From Clostridium bovifaecis (lineage in GTDB: Bacteria; Bacillota; Clostridia; Clostridiales; Clostridiaceae), in the NCBI GenBank assembly GCA_009738435.1, contig CP046522.1, positions 3,565,249 to 3,629,248 of the forward strand: a DNA stretch of 64,000 bases, given 5' to 3'. Numbering within the stretch: the stretch's first letter is position 1; each line of letters opens with the position of its first letter. A model generated the notes under the pieces. The model saw only the letters and a list, made by a program, of their open reading frames with translations. It was not told the origin of the DNA and did not search any database. Position numbers and translations under genes: made by a program. This document shows, piece after piece, positions 54,849 to 64,000 of the stretch.

Positions 54849-56048
54849 ATGCTTTCAGTTAATTTTCTCTTAGATTTGGCTGTAATTTTAATAAGTACTA
54901 AGTTGCTAGGATTACTTACTAGAAGAATTCAAATGCCTCAAGTGGTAGGTGCCCTTTTAGCTGGGATAATTTTAGGTCCTTCTGTTTTAGGAATAGTTCA
55001 TGAGACAGACTTTATAACCAAGATGGCTGAGCTCGGTGTTATAATCCTTATGTTTCAAGCTGGTCTTGGTACTGATTTTAATGAGCTAAAAAAATGTGGA
55101 AAAGCCTCCTTTATTATTGCCTTAATTGGAGTTATTGTGCCTCTAATAGGTGGCTTTATAGTTGCAAGCTTCTTTAACAATGATGGAGGAATCTTTAATA
55201 TAACTAATCAAAAGCTCATGGAGAATATATTTATGGGAGTAGTGTTAACGGCTACGTCTGTTAGTATCACAGTAGAAACTCTTCAGGAGCTAGGAAAATT
55301 AAAAACTAGTGCCGGAATTGCCATAATGGGTGCTGCAATCATAGATGATATTTTAGGCATAATACTTCTTACTATAGCAACTAGTTTTAATGATCCCTCT
55401 GTAAATATAGTTTTTGCTTTAATTAAAATATTATCCTTCTTTTTAGTTGCTATAATTAGTGGTTTGCTTTTTAGAAAAATCTTTTCCATCCTCAGTATCC
55501 GTCATGGCCCTAAAAAAAGACTTGCTTTGTTTGCATTTTCATTTTGTTTAATTTTATCTTTTGTAGCAGAAGCATACTTTGGCATAGCAGATATTACAGG
55601 AGCTTATATTGCAGGAATAATTATCTCAAATACTGTTCATTCAAACTACGTTGAAAGTAAGATAGAAACTTTGTCTTTTCTCCTACTTTCTCCTATATTT
55701 TTTGCTAGTATAGGAATTGATACTGTTCTTAAAAGTACCAGTACATCGCTATTGATATTTACTATAGTATTGATATCTATAGCAATACTTACAAAAATAA
55801 TTGGCTGTGGAATAGGTGCCAAGTTATGCGGTTACGGTAATAAGTCTTCTCTTCAAATAGGGGTAGGAATGATTTCTCGTGGAGAAGTAGCTCTTATTGT
55901 AGCTAACAAAGGAGCCGCTGCAAACTTGCTTCAAAAACAGTTTTTTGCACCTATAATTACTGTGGTTATATTTACAACCTTAATAACCCCTATCCTACTG
56001 AAATTGGTTTTTAAAGAAACCATCTCTCCTACCCATAAGGCGGCATAA
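54849..56048 (+). CDS. Na+(K+)/H+ antiporter, CPA2 family
   Basis: 399 residues, 12-13 TM helices. CPA2 features: GALLAGIILGPSVLGIV, LFQAGL-type MFQAGLGTDFNEL, and the double-Asp motif IIDDILGIILL (two Asp in TM5) that binds the cation in NapA/KefB relatives. MISRGEVALIV is also typical. Divergent from the arginine transporter. It exports Na+ or K+ for protons. Confidence 0.93.
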   Translation: MLSVNFLLDLAVILISTKLLGLLTRRIQMPQVVGALLAGIILGPSVLGIVHETDFITKMAELGVIILMFQAGLGTDFNELKKCGKASFIIALIGVIVPLIGGFIVASFFNNDGGIFNITNQKLMENIFMGVVLTATSVSITVETLQELGKLKTSAGIAIMGAAIIDDILGIILLTIATSFNDPSVNIVFALIKILSFFLVAIISGLLFRKIFSILSIRHGPKKRLALFAFSFCLILSFVAEAYFGIADITGAYIAGIIISNTVHSNYVESKIETLSFLLLSPIFFASIGIDTVLKSTSTSLLIFTIVLISIAILTKIIGCGIGAKLCGYGNKSSLQIGVGMISRGEVALIVANKGAAANLLQKQFFAPIITVVIFTTLITPILLKLVFKETISPTHKAA

Positions 56049-56094
56049 ATAGCTCTGTATTCTTAAGTTTACTTCTTACTTAAGTTAAAAATAA

Positions 56095-56141
56095 TAAAAA
56101 AATGTGATTACATCTCATTAACATTTGTAATCACATTTTTT
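56095..56141 (+). terminator. Terminator of the CPA2 antiporter gene
   Basis: AAAAAATGTGATTACA pairs with TGTAATCACATTTTTT, 13-base loop; also usable from the minus side, 75 bases after accA. Confidence 0.88.
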
Positions 56142-56215
56142 AATGGGTTATAATACCCTATAATATATTATGCTTTAATATATTTTATCCTAAGTATTCA
56201 CCTATATTTCTATAT

Positions 56216-57127
56216 TTACTGTATCTTTTTTCTAGTGTAGTATATATCTTTCTTCAATTCGTTAAAAGGAACCTTTAGTAGCTCTTCTCTTATTCTGTCT
56301 GCCATTAAATCAACATTCTTATGTGCTCCTCCTAAGGGTTCTTCTATAACCTTGTCTATTATATTGTAGGCCTTCAAGTCTTGAGCTGTTATCTTCATTA
56401 CAGAAGCTGCTTCTGCAACTCTCGAAGAGTCCTTCCACAAAATACTAGCAAATCCTTCTGGTGAAAGTACAGAATATACAGTATGCTCAAGCATCCATAT
56501 CTCATCTCCAACGGATAGTGCTAATGCTCCACCACTACCACCTTCTCCTATGACAATTGATATTATAGGAGTCTTTAACATAGCCATTTCCATAAGATTT
56601 TTTGCTATTGCCTCTCCCTGACCTCTTTCTTCTGCGCCACTTCCTGGAAAGGCTCCAGGTGTGTCAACAAAACAAATTACAGGTCTTCTAAACTTTTCTG
56701 CTTGTTTCATAAGTCTTAAAGCTTTTCTATATCCTTCTGGATTTGGCATACCAAAGTTTCTTATTATATTTTCCTTAGTATTTCTTCCCTTTTGTTGTCC
56801 TATTATAGTGCAAGGCATCCCATTTAACTTTGCAATACCTCCTATAATGCATTGATCATCCTTAAAATATCTGTCTCCATGAAATTCAATAAACCCATCA
56901 AAAATTCTTTCTATATAATCAAGAGCTGTAGGACGTTCCACCATTCTAGACAAGGTAAGCTTATCTAGCGGGGATAAATTTTTATATTCCTTTTCCTTAA
57001 GCTCCTTTAACTTTTTTTCAAATTCACTTACTTCAAGGGACAAATCTACGTTCTTTTCTTCAGAAAACTTCTTTAATTCTTCTATTTTCTTATTAATTTC
57101 TATAATCTTTTTTTCACACTCTAGCAA
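56216..57127 (-). CDS. accA: Acetyl-CoA carboxylase carboxyltransferase subunit alpha
   Basis: 303 residues from TTG 57127, preferred because GGAGGTG is five bases upstream and sits inside the reading from ATG 57154. Moves the carboxyl group from biotin to acetyl-CoA with AccD. Motifs: [18 protein letters not shown] start ([14 protein letters not shown]), [43 protein letters not shown] and [15 protein letters not shown]. Last gene of the fatty-acid operon. Confidence 0.94.
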   Translation of the reverse strand: MLECEKKIIEINKKIEELKKFSEEKNVDLSLEVSEFEKKLKELKEKEYKNLSPLDKLTLSRMVERPTALDYIERIFDGFIEFHGDRYFKDDQCIIGGIAKLNGMPCTIIGQQKGRNTKENIIRNFGMPNPEGYRKALRLMKQAEKFRRPVICFVDTPGAFPGSGAEERGQGEAIAKNLMEMAMLKTPIISIVIGEGGSGGALALSVGDEIWMLEHTVYSVLSPEGFASILWKDSSRVAEAASVMKITAQDLKAYNIIDKVIEEPLGGAHKNVDLMADRIREELLKVPFNELKKDIYYTRKKIQ

Positions 57128-57208
57128 AGAATCACCTCCACTTCTAGGAGCCATAGAATATTTTAATGTGCATATCTACAATCTTTTAATTTGGAATAGA
57201 TACAATCC

Positions 57209-58075
57209 TTAGTTGTGCATATCTAAGATTCTATATAAGATTTTTTTAAGCTCTTCTCTCTTAACTATTTTATCTATAAATCCATGTTCTAGTAAAAACT
57301 CTGCTCTTTGGAAATCCTCTGGCAGCTTTTGCTTTATAGTCTGCTCTATTACTCTTCTTCCCGCAAATCCAATAAGTGCTTTAGGTTCTGATAAAATAAT
57401 ATCTCCCAGCATAGCAAAGCTTGCAGTAACTCCACCTGTAGTAGGATCTGTAAGCACAGGTATATATAAAAGTCCAGCCTCGTTATGCCTTGCTATTGCT
57501 GCACTAGTTTTAGCCATCTGCATAAGAGAAAACATACCTTCTTGCATTCTAGCTCCACCAGAAGCTGTAAAAATTATGATTGGAAGCTTTTCCTTTGTAG
57601 CTGTTTCTATAGCTCTAGTTATTTTTTCTCCTACAACTGAACCCATACTCCCCATCATAAATTTGCTATCCATAACCCCTATTACTACATCCTTACCATA
57701 AATCTTACCTAAGCCAGTAACTACTGCTTCATTTAACTCCGACGTTTCCTGTGAAGCTTTAATCTTATCCTCATACTCTGGAAAATCTAATGGATTTAAT
57801 GTTTTTATATCTTTATCCATCACCCTAAAGGTCCCGGTATCAATGACAGACTCTATTCTCTCTTTAGGATTCATTCTATAGTGCTTACCACAAAATGTGC
57901 ATACCTTTAAATTTTCATCTAAATCCTTTTTATATAAGGTCTTCCCGCATGCATCACATTTTATCCACATACCACTCGGAATGTTAGGGATATTTTCTTC
58001 ATTTTTGTCGTCGTTTAAAGAACTCTTCAGAGTTATATATTTAGTTTTCTTAAATATTGGATTGAACTTAAACAT
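57209..58075 (-). CDS. accD: Acetyl-CoA carboxylase carboxyltransferase subunit beta
   Basis: 288 residues from ATG 58075; the in-frame GTG 58084 lies in the ribosome site AGGTAGGTG. N-terminal zinc finger [13 protein letters not shown]...CTFCGKHY (about 36-60), then the crotonase-fold transferase with [19 protein letters not shown] and [19 protein letters not shown] and [10 protein letters not shown]. It pairs with AccA. Confidence 0.95.
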   Translation of the reverse strand: MFKFNPIFKKTKYITLKSSLNDDKNEENIPNIPSGMWIKCDACGKTLYKKDLDENLKVCTFCGKHYRMNPKERIESVIDTGTFRVMDKDIKTLNPLDFPEYEDKIKASQETSELNEAVVTGLGKIYGKDVVIGVMDSKFMMGSMGSVVGEKITRAIETATKEKLPIIIFTASGGARMQEGMFSLMQMAKTSAAIARHNEAGLLYIPVLTDPTTGGVTASFAMLGDIILSEPKALIGFAGRRVIEQTIKQKLPEDFQRAEFLLEHGFIDKIVKREELKKILYRILDMHN

Positions 58076-58171
58076 AAAATTCACCTACCTTCAACAACAA
58101 TAAAAATTGTTGTTATAAAGTAATCTAATAGATTATATCATATTAGATTATATTTTAACTTCTTTTATATC

Positions 58172-59515
58172 CTAATACTTAAACTCTTTCTTTATAAATC
58201 CAGTATTATAAGCACCTTTTTTAAAAACATTGTTATTTAATATCTGTAATTGAAAGTCTATATTGGTATCTATGCCTTCTAATATAAATTCTTCTAGTGC
58301 CCTTTTCATTTTGCTTACAGCTTCATCCCTATCTTTACCATGAACTATCAGCTTTGCAATCATAGAATCGTAATGAGGAGGCATCTTATACCCTTGATAA
58401 ATTGCACTATCTATTCTTATGCCGCTACCTCCAGGTATATGCGTAACGATCATAGTTCCTGGTGATGGCATAAAGCCCTTTTCTGGGTTTTCTGCATTTA
58501 TTCTGCATTCTATCGAATGCCCGTTAATCTTTATATCATCCTGAGTTATATTTAATTCTTTTCCTGCAGCAATTTTAATTTGCTCTTTTACTAAATCTAT
58601 TCCTGTTACCATCTCTGTTACTGGATGTTCTACTTGTATTCTAGTATTCATTTCCATAAAGTAAAAGTTACCCTTATTGTCAACTAAGAATTCTATGGTT
58701 CCTGCTCCTTTATAGTTAACAGCCTTAGCAGCCTTAATCGCTACTTCTCCCATAGTTTTTCTTAACTTTTCGTTCATTATAGGACAAGGTGTCTCTTCTA
58801 AAACCTTTTGATTTCTTCTTTGGATTGAACAGTCTCTTTCTCCTAAGTGGATCACATTGCCATAATTATCTCCTAGTATTTGAAATTCTATATGCCTTGG
58901 GTTTTCAATAAACCTTTCCATATACATACTATCATCACCAAAAGCCCCTTTGGCTTCTCTCTTGGCAGTATCAAATACCTTAATTACTTCATCTTTATCT
59001 TTTGCAATTCTTATACCTCTTCCACCACCGCCTGCAGAAGCTTTAATCATTACAGGATATCCAATTCCCTCAGCTTCCACTAACGCTTCCTCTAAGTTTT
59101 CAATATTGCCTTCACTTCCTGGCGTTACAGGTACCCCTGCTTTTATCATTATCTCTCTAGCTTTTGATTTGTTACCCATATTTTCAATAGTTTCTACATC
59201 TGGTCCTATGAAAGTAATATTGCACTCTCTACACATTTGAGCAAACTTGCTGTTTTCTGACAAAAATCCAAAGCCAGGGTGAACTGCTTGTGCTCCTGTA
59301 AGTACAGTAGCGCTTATTATGTTCTCCATATTAAGATAACTTTCCCCTGCTTTTGCAGGTCCAATGCATACCGCTTCATCCGCCATGCTTACATGTAATG
59401 CTTCTCTGTCTGCTTCAGAATATACTGCTACTGTCTCAATTCCTATTTCTCTACATGCTCTAATCACCCTAACTGCAATTTCTCCGCGATTAGCAATTAA
59501 GATTTTATTAAACAT
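58172..59515 (-). CDS. accC: Biotin carboxylase
   Basis: 447 residues, ATP-grasp. Carboxylates the biotin on AccB with ATP and bicarbonate. Motifs: [30 protein letters not shown] (ATP loop), [16 protein letters not shown] and [16 protein letters not shown]. It follows fabZ by eight bases; AGGTGA before ATG 59515. Confidence 0.97.
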   Translation of the reverse strand: MFNKILIANRGEIAVRVIRACREIGIETVAVYSEADREALHVSMADEAVCIGPAKAGESYLNMENIISATVLTGAQAVHPGFGFLSENSKFAQMCRECNITFIGPDVETIENMGNKSKAREIMIKAGVPVTPGSEGNIENLEEALVEAEGIGYPVMIKASAGGGGRGIRIAKDKDEVIKVFDTAKREAKGAFGDDSMYMERFIENPRHIEFQILGDNYGNVIHLGERDCSIQRRNQKVLEETPCPIMNEKLRKTMGEVAIKAAKAVNYKGAGTIEFLVDNKGNFYFMEMNTRIQVEHPVTEMVTGIDLVKEQIKIAAGKELNITQDDIKINGHSIECRINAENPEKGFMPSPGTMIVTHIPGGSGIRIDSAIYQGYKMPPHYDSMIAKLIVHGKDRDEAVSKMKRALEEFILEGIDTNIDFQLQILNNNVFKKGAYNTGFIKKEFKY

Positions 59516-59523
59516 ATTGTCAC

Positions 59524-59949
59524 CTACTTTCCAACTGCAAACATTATCTCGGCTTCCACTGCCTTTTCTCCATTAACAGTAGCTATACCTTTTCCTATTC
59601 CAGCCGGGCCCTTCATCTTTATTATTTCAACCTCTAACCTTAACACATCTCCTGGGACAACCTTACGTCTAAACTTAGCCTTATTAATTCCCCCGAAATA
59701 TGCTATTTTGCCCTTAAATTCTTCCTTACTTAAGAGAGCTATTGCTCCAACTTGAGCAAGAGCCTCTACCATGAGTACTCCAGGCATAACTGGTTCCTCT
59801 GGAAAATGCCCTTGAAAGAAATATTCATTCATAGTTACGTTTTTATATCCAACAGCTCTCTTACCTGCTTCTAATTCCTCTACCTTATCTACAAGAAGAA
59901 AAGGATATCGATGAGGGATTATCTCTTGGATTTCTTTTGTCCCAAGCAC
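59524..59949 (-). CDS. fabZ: 3-hydroxyacyl-ACP dehydratase FabZ
   Basis: 141 residues, hot-dog fold, GTG start with CGGAGTG upstream. Catalytic His in [11 protein letters not shown] and [21 protein letters not shown]. Removes water from 3-hydroxyacyl-ACP in chain elongation. A repeat element separates it from accB upstream. Confidence 0.96.
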   Translation of the reverse strand: MLGTKEIQEIIPHRYPFLLVDKVEELEAGKRAVGYKNVTMNEYFFQGHFPEEPVMPGVLMVEALAQVGAIALLSKEEFKGKIAYFGGINKAKFRRKVVPGDVLRLEVEIIKMKGPAGIGKGIATVNGEKAVEAEIMFAVGK

Positions 59950-59994
59950 TATATATCACTCCGTTCTGTTTATTATTGTTAATTGATAGTAGCT

Positions 59995-60083
59995 ACAGGT
60001 TAGGTGCTTCGCTAGTTAGGAAGTTAGAAGTTAGGAAAACTATACCTAACTATCCAACACTTCTAACTCTCTAACCTTCTAAC
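59995..60083. repeat. Palindromic intergenic repeat element C
   Basis: GGTTAGGTGCTTCGCTAGTTAGG and GTTAGAAGTTAGGA, then an inverted CTAACTATCCAACACTTCTAACTCTCTAACC, centred near 60040. It is inside the fatty-acid operon between accB and fabZ and would form a long imperfect hairpin in the mRNA. Built from TTAGAAG-type words. Confidence 0.6.
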
Positions 60084-60103
60084 ATGTTTTCTATAACTTA
60101 TTT

Positions 60104-60589
60104 TTAAACTTTTCTAACTTTAAAAATCTCTTCTCCGTATTCCACCATTTCTTCATTCTCAACTAATATATCTACTATTTCATAGTCATCTTCAGCTTCT
60201 ATTTCATTCATGAGTTTCATAGCCTCTATTATACACAGTACATCACCTTTTTTAACCTTATCTCCTACGGACACGAAAGCTGGATCATTAGGAGACTGTG
60301 ATGCATAAAATGTTCCTACTATAGGAGATTTTATAGCTATAATATTTTCATCTTCTTTTGGACTTTTTACTTCTTTATTCTTAATAACACTTTCCACGCT
60401 TACTTCATCTTCAACTACATCTTTTCTAACATCTACTCTACTGAAATCTGACCTACTTTCCTCTTCTAACTTTCTAACCTGCACTTCTTTCCCTAGCTTC
60501 ATTTTGATTCCTTCAGATTCTATCTCTAGGAAAGTAAGCTTAGAATCACTCATAGTCTTTATGATTTCCTGAATCGCTTTATAGTCCAT
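60104..60589 (-). CDS. accB: Biotin carboxyl carrier protein
   Basis: 161 residues. The C-terminal biotinyl domain (about 85-160) has [20 protein letters not shown] and the biotin site [13 protein letters not shown], where Lys carries biotin. The N-terminal helix (3-30) contacts AccC. The central part (35-80) is a charged linker. Confidence 0.96.
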   Translation of the reverse strand: MDYKAIQEIIKTMSDSKLTFLEIESEGIKMKLGKEVQVRKLEEESRSDFSRVDVRKDVVEDEVSVESVIKNKEVKSPKEDENIIAIKSPIVGTFYASQSPNDPAFVSVGDKVKKGDVLCIIEAMKLMNEIEAEDDYEIVDILVENEEMVEYGEEIFKVRKV

Positions 60590-60592
60590 AGT

Positions 60593-61837
60593 TTATATCT
60601 CACTCCACTTCTTTAATACTATTGTAGAGTTATGTCCTCCAAATCCTAAAGAGTTTGACATAGCATATTTCAACTCTTGTTTTCTTCCCTCATTTGGAAC
60701 ATAATCTAAATCGCATTCCTCATCTGGAACCTTATATCCTATAGTTGGAGGTATAAATCCCTCTTCTAGTGCCTTAATACATATAATAGCTTCTACTGCT
60801 CCTGCTGCTCCAAGTAAATGTCCTGTCATTGACTTGGTTGAGCTTACTGGAATTTTATATGCAGTTTCACCAAATACACTCTTTATTGCAGCAGTCTCAA
60901 ACTTATCGTTATATGGTGTACTTGTTCCATGTGCATTTATATATGAAATTTCTTCTTCACTTATTTCAGAGTCCTTAATAGCTAATTTCATAGCTCTTGC
61001 TCCACCTTCTCCGTCTGGCGCTGGTGAAGTTATATGATATGCATCGCAGGTAGCTCCATAACCTGTTACTTCTGCATATATTTTTGCATTTCTCTTTAAT
61101 GCATGTTCAAGAGATTCAAGCACTAGTATTCCTGAGCCTTCTCCCATAACAAAGCCATTTCTTTCCTTATCAAAAGGAATAGATGCTCTACTTGGATCTG
61201 TACTATTGCTTAGTGCTGTAAGAGATATAAATCCTGCTACCGAAAGAGGTGTTATAGAAGCTTCAGCTCCTCCTGCAATTATTACATCAGATATTCCATT
61301 TCTTATATTATGAAATGCTTCTCCTATAGCATGAGTTCCTGTAGCGCAAGCTGTTACTACTGTAGTACAAATGCCTTTAGCACCATACTTTATAGCTATA
61401 TTTCCTGCTGCCATATTGCTTATAATCATAGGAATAAAAAATGGAGATATTCTGCCTGGACCTTTCTCTATTAGCTTTTGATGCTGTTCTTCTATAGTTC
61501 CTATACCGCCTATTCCAGAGCCAACGATTACTCCGAATCTTTCCCTATCAAGTGCTTCTAAATCAAGCTCTGCATCCTTCATAGCTTCTTCTGCAGCTAC
61601 CATAGCAAACTGACAAAATTTATCCATTCTTCTAGCTTCTCTTTTATCCATGTAATTATTTATGTCAAAATCTTTAACCTCAGCTGCTAATTTAACCTTA
61701 TAATCAGTTGTATCAAAAGCAGTTATATTGCCAATTCCACATTTTCCTTCTTTGACACTATTCCAAAACGTATTTACATCATTGCCTGTAGGAGTAATAG
61801 CTCCCATTCCAGTGATAACTACTCTATTCTTCACCAT
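60593..61837 (-). CDS. fabF: 3-oxoacyl-ACP synthase II
   Basis: 414 residues, condensing enzyme. Cys-His-His triad in [26 protein letters not shown] and [12 protein letters not shown]. Adds malonyl units to longer acyl chains. It overlaps accB by a two-base gap and follows fabG. AGGGAG before ATG 61837. Confidence 0.97.
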   Translation of the reverse strand: MVKNRVVITGMGAITPTGNDVNTFWNSVKEGKCGIGNITAFDTTDYKVKLAAEVKDFDINNYMDKREARRMDKFCQFAMVAAEEAMKDAELDLEALDRERFGVIVGSGIGGIGTIEEQHQKLIEKGPGRISPFFIPMIISNMAAGNIAIKYGAKGICTTVVTACATGTHAIGEAFHNIRNGISDVIIAGGAEASITPLSVAGFISLTALSNSTDPSRASIPFDKERNGFVMGEGSGILVLESLEHALKRNAKIYAEVTGYGATCDAYHITSPAPDGEGGARAMKLAIKDSEISEEEISYINAHGTSTPYNDKFETAAIKSVFGETAYKIPVSSTKSMTGHLLGAAGAVEAIICIKALEEGFIPPTIGYKVPDEECDLDYVPNEGRKQELKYAMSNSLGFGGHNSTIVLKKWSEI

Positions 61838-61873
61838 AATTCACTCCCTATTTAGCCTTTAAAATTTTAAAAT

Positions 61874-62617
61874 TTATATATGCATTCCGCCATCTACACT
61901 GATGACCTGCCCTGTTATATAATCAGCTGTATTTGATGCTAAAAATGCTACTACACCTGCTATATCCTCAGGCGTTCCTAGTCTTCTTAAAGGAATATTA
62001 GTTTTAATCTCCTCTTTTACCTTATCTGATAAAACCTCTGTCATATCTGTTTGAATAAATCCAGGTGCTATGGCATTTACAGTTACACCCCTGCTTGCTA
62101 TTTCCTTAGCTACAGATTTTGTAAACCCAATAATTCCAGCCTTAGCAGCCGCATAATTTGCCTGACCTGCATTTCCTGATAATCCTACCACTGATGAAAT
62201 GTTAATTATCTTTCCACTTCTTTGCTTCATCATTACAGGTACAACATGCTTTGTGCAGTTAAATACTCCTTTTAAGTTTACTTCTATAACCTTATCGAAA
62301 TCTTCTTCCTTCATTCTCATTAATAAATTATCTTTTGTTATTCCTGCATTATTTACTAAAATGTCTATTGAACCGAAGTTTTCTATAGCTTCATCCACTA
62401 TCTTCTTAGCATCCTCAAAGCTGCTTACATCCCCTTGAACTGCTAATGCCTTTACTCCTCTTTCCTCAATAGCCTTAACTACTTCTTCCACTGAATTTGC
62501 ATCACTTCTATAATTTAAAACTACATTAGCGCCAAGTTCTGCAAGCCTTAAAGCAATTGCTCTTCCAATCCCTCTGCTAGCTCCTGTAACTATTGCATTT
62601 TTATCTTTTAATATCAT
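61874..62617 (-). CDS. fabG: 3-oxoacyl-ACP reductase FabG
   Basis: 247 residues, short-chain dehydrogenase. TGASRGIGRAIA (NADPH loop), NNAGITKDNL, NISSVVG Ser and YAAAKAG Tyr/Lys triad. Reduces 3-oxoacyl-ACP. AAAGGAG before the start. Confidence 0.97.
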   Translation of the reverse strand: MILKDKNAIVTGASRGIGRAIALRLAELGANVVLNYRSDANSVEEVVKAIEERGVKALAVQGDVSSFEDAKKIVDEAIENFGSIDILVNNAGITKDNLLMRMKEEDFDKVIEVNLKGVFNCTKHVVPVMMKQRSGKIINISSVVGLSGNAGQANYAAAKAGIIGFTKSVAKEIASRGVTVNAIAPGFIQTDMTEVLSDKVKEEIKTNIPLRRLGTPEDIAGVVAFLASNTADYITGQVISVDGGMHI

Positions 62618-62626
62618 TTTTATAAT

Positions 62627-63565
62627 TTACACTCCTTTTATTTCTTCCACGGTCTTTTTTAGTGAAGCTAAATCCTCTACATTTAATACCTTGACACTTC
62701 TATCAATCTTTTTTACAAATCCGCTTAGTGCCTTTCCAGGTCCTATTTCAATGAAGGTGTTTATTCCGTTTTTTATCATATTCTTTATTATGTCTTCCCA
62801 TAATACAGAACTTGCTACTTGTTTTTTTAGTAAATCCTTTATTTCATCCTTATTATTTATATAATCTCCTGTAACATTAGTCATAACAGGAACTTTTATA
62901 TTTTTAAGGTGCACATTTTCAAGTTCTTTATACAGTTTTTCTCCTGCACCTTTTAGCATGGATGTATGAAATGGTGCACTTACTGAAAGAGGCATAGTTC
63001 TCTTCGCACCTAGTTCCTTAGCTTTATTGCAGGCTGCTTCTACTGCTTTTATTTCCCCAGCAATAACTATTTGAGAAGGACAATTATAGTTAGCAACTTC
63101 TACAATTCCCTCTGCTTTTGCAGCATTGCAAGCCTCTTGAACTGCGTCCCTATCTAGCCCTAATATAGCTGCCATTGTGCCCACTCCTTCTGGCACTTCT
63201 TCTTGCATAAATTTACCTCTTCTTTTTACAAGTCTCACTGCATCTTCAAGGTTAAATACTTCACTATATACTAGTGCAGAATACTCTCCAAGGCTAAGCC
63301 CTGCAGTTACCTCTGCTTTTATGCCTTCTTTCTCTAAGGCCTTTAGCAAAGCTATGCTGGTAGTTACAATAGCTGGTTGAGTATTTTCAGTTTTATCTAA
63401 TTCCTCTTTGCTGCCTTCAAAACACAAATCACTTATAGAAAAACCTAATGCTTTGTCTGCGGCTTCAAAAACCTCCCTACTCTCTTTTATGTTGTCATAG
63501 AGCTCTTTCCCCATGCCAACATACTGAGCTCCTTGACCTGAGAATATAAAAGCAATTCTATTCAT
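62627..63565 (-). CDS. fabD: Malonyl-CoA:ACP transacylase
   Basis: 312 residues. FSGQGAQYVGMGKELY, nucleophile motif GLSLGEYSAL (Ser) and SAPFHTSML (His). Loads malonyl onto ACP. Overlaps fabK by eight bases. Confidence 0.97.
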   Translation of the reverse strand: MNRIAFIFSGQGAQYVGMGKELYDNIKESREVFEAADKALGFSISDLCFEGSKEELDKTENTQPAIVTTSIALLKALEKEGIKAEVTAGLSLGEYSALVYSEVFNLEDAVRLVKRRGKFMQEEVPEGVGTMAAILGLDRDAVQEACNAAKAEGIVEVANYNCPSQIVIAGEIKAVEAACNKAKELGAKRTMPLSVSAPFHTSMLKGAGEKLYKELENVHLKNIKVPVMTNVTGDYINNKDEIKDLLKKQVASSVLWEDIIKNMIKNGINTFIEIGPGKALSGFVKKIDRSVKVLNVEDLASLKKTVEEIKGV

Positions 63566-64000
63566 GGTAACCCCCCAATGTTACATTTTTCACTATCTGT
63601 TGCGCTTCACTGAACATTTCTTCTATTATTTCTCTGCAACTCTGCTCTTTTTTAACAAGCCCTGCTATTTGTCCTGCCATAACTGAGCCCATTTCAATAT
63701 CACCCTCGCGTGCTGCTTTCGGAAGTGCTCCCCTTCCTAGTTCTTCAAACTTTTCTAGGGAAAATTCTCCTTTTTCTAAGAGACTGAACTCCCTTGTTAG
63801 TCTATTTCTCAAAACCCTAACTGGATGGCCTGTAGCTCTTCCTGTAACTACAGTATCAATGTCCTTAGACTTTATAACTCTCTCTTTATAGTTCTTGTGA
63901 ACTGTACATTCATTTGCAACTAAAAATCTTGTTCCTACTTGAATTCCTGATGCGCCAAGCATAAATGCAGCAGCTACTCCTCTGCCGTCTCCAATACCTC
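63558..64000 (-). CDS. fabK: Enoyl-ACP reductase II FabK, partial
   Basis: Only the C-terminal part is inside the window; the open frame continues past 64000 (GIGDGRGVAAAFMLGASGIQVGTRFL, the FMN-phosphate loop). FabK is the flavin-dependent enoyl-ACP reductase common in clostridia. It heads this section of the operon; fabH and acpP would be expected upstream, beyond the edge. Confidence 0.93.
   Translation of the reverse strand, partial: GIGDGRGVAAAFMLGASGIQVGTRFLVANECTVHKNYKERVIKSKDIDTVVTGRATGHPVRVLRNRLTREFSLLEKGEFSLEKFEELGRGALPKAAREGDIEMGSVMAGQIAGLVKKEQSCREIIEEMFSEAQQIVKNVTLGGYHE

Overview
The window is low-GC, gene-dense DNA of the kind found in Clostridium and close relatives. Pointers are the cotJABC spore-coat operon, a GerMN lipoprotein, a sigma-54 activator of the AcoR/DhaR type, a Mrp antiporter operon, a clostridial fabK-fabD-fabG-fabF-accB-fabZ-accC-accD-accA cluster, AGGAGG ribosome sites, frequent GTG/TTG starts and many hairpin-plus-T-run terminators. 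I saw no rRNA, tRNA, CRISPR array or intact insertion sequence.

Layout. Bases 1-1500: the 5' end of a secreted protein and cotJABC. Bases 1541-9658 (minus): a [NiFe] hydrogenase operon (cytochrome b5-like protein, small and large subunits, maturation protease, HypA-like, HypF, HypC, HypD, HypE); hypB is not in the window and the HypA-like protein has no zinc domain. Bases 9790-10401: a cupin with a Tyr/Asn/Pro-rich coat-like N-terminus behind a sigma-K-like promoter. Bases 10578-14120 (minus): polyamine genes speB, speE and speA. Bases 14352-17417: a GGDEF-EAL protein and an HD-domain protein. Bases 17583-24838 (minus): a ten-gene Mrp/Mbh-like antiporter operon with a near-consensus sigma-54 promoter and three upstream palindromes, next to the sigma-54 activator (25096-27087). 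Bases 27300-27870: a small accessory patch with a palindromic repeat and two gene relics (PadR-like, ABC ATPase). Bases 27866-43204: housekeeping and stress genes (M15 peptidase, flavodoxin/FMN-binding/TetR operon, ung, MutS2-like, rlmH, atypical response regulator, SEC-C protein, gerM, walJ, murA, dUTPase, S8 protease, ferritin). Bases 43250-56048: symporter, degV, cinA, an SOS-type small gene, HD-GYP, nuclease-helicase, amidase, an arginine-type ABC transporter with paired ARG boxes and a CPA2 antiporter. Bases 56216-64000 (minus): fatty-acid synthesis.

Regulation is the most informative part. Directly readable sites include a sigma-54 promoter with enhancer sites for the Mrp operon, an ARG-box pair over the -35 of the amino-acid transporter, a LexA box between -35 and -10 of an unknown small gene, a palindrome at the ferritin start, a TTGTAT-N9-ATACAA operator at the symporter promoter, and a promoter-plus-terminator leader before the Smr-less mutS2 gene.

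Four genes (mrpE, a third mrpD-like gene, the response regulator, the HD-GYP gene) are each broken by one base in a run of two to four identical bases. Each is restored by adding or removing one base, so homopolymer sequencing error is the leading explanation, with real slippage or decay as alternatives.
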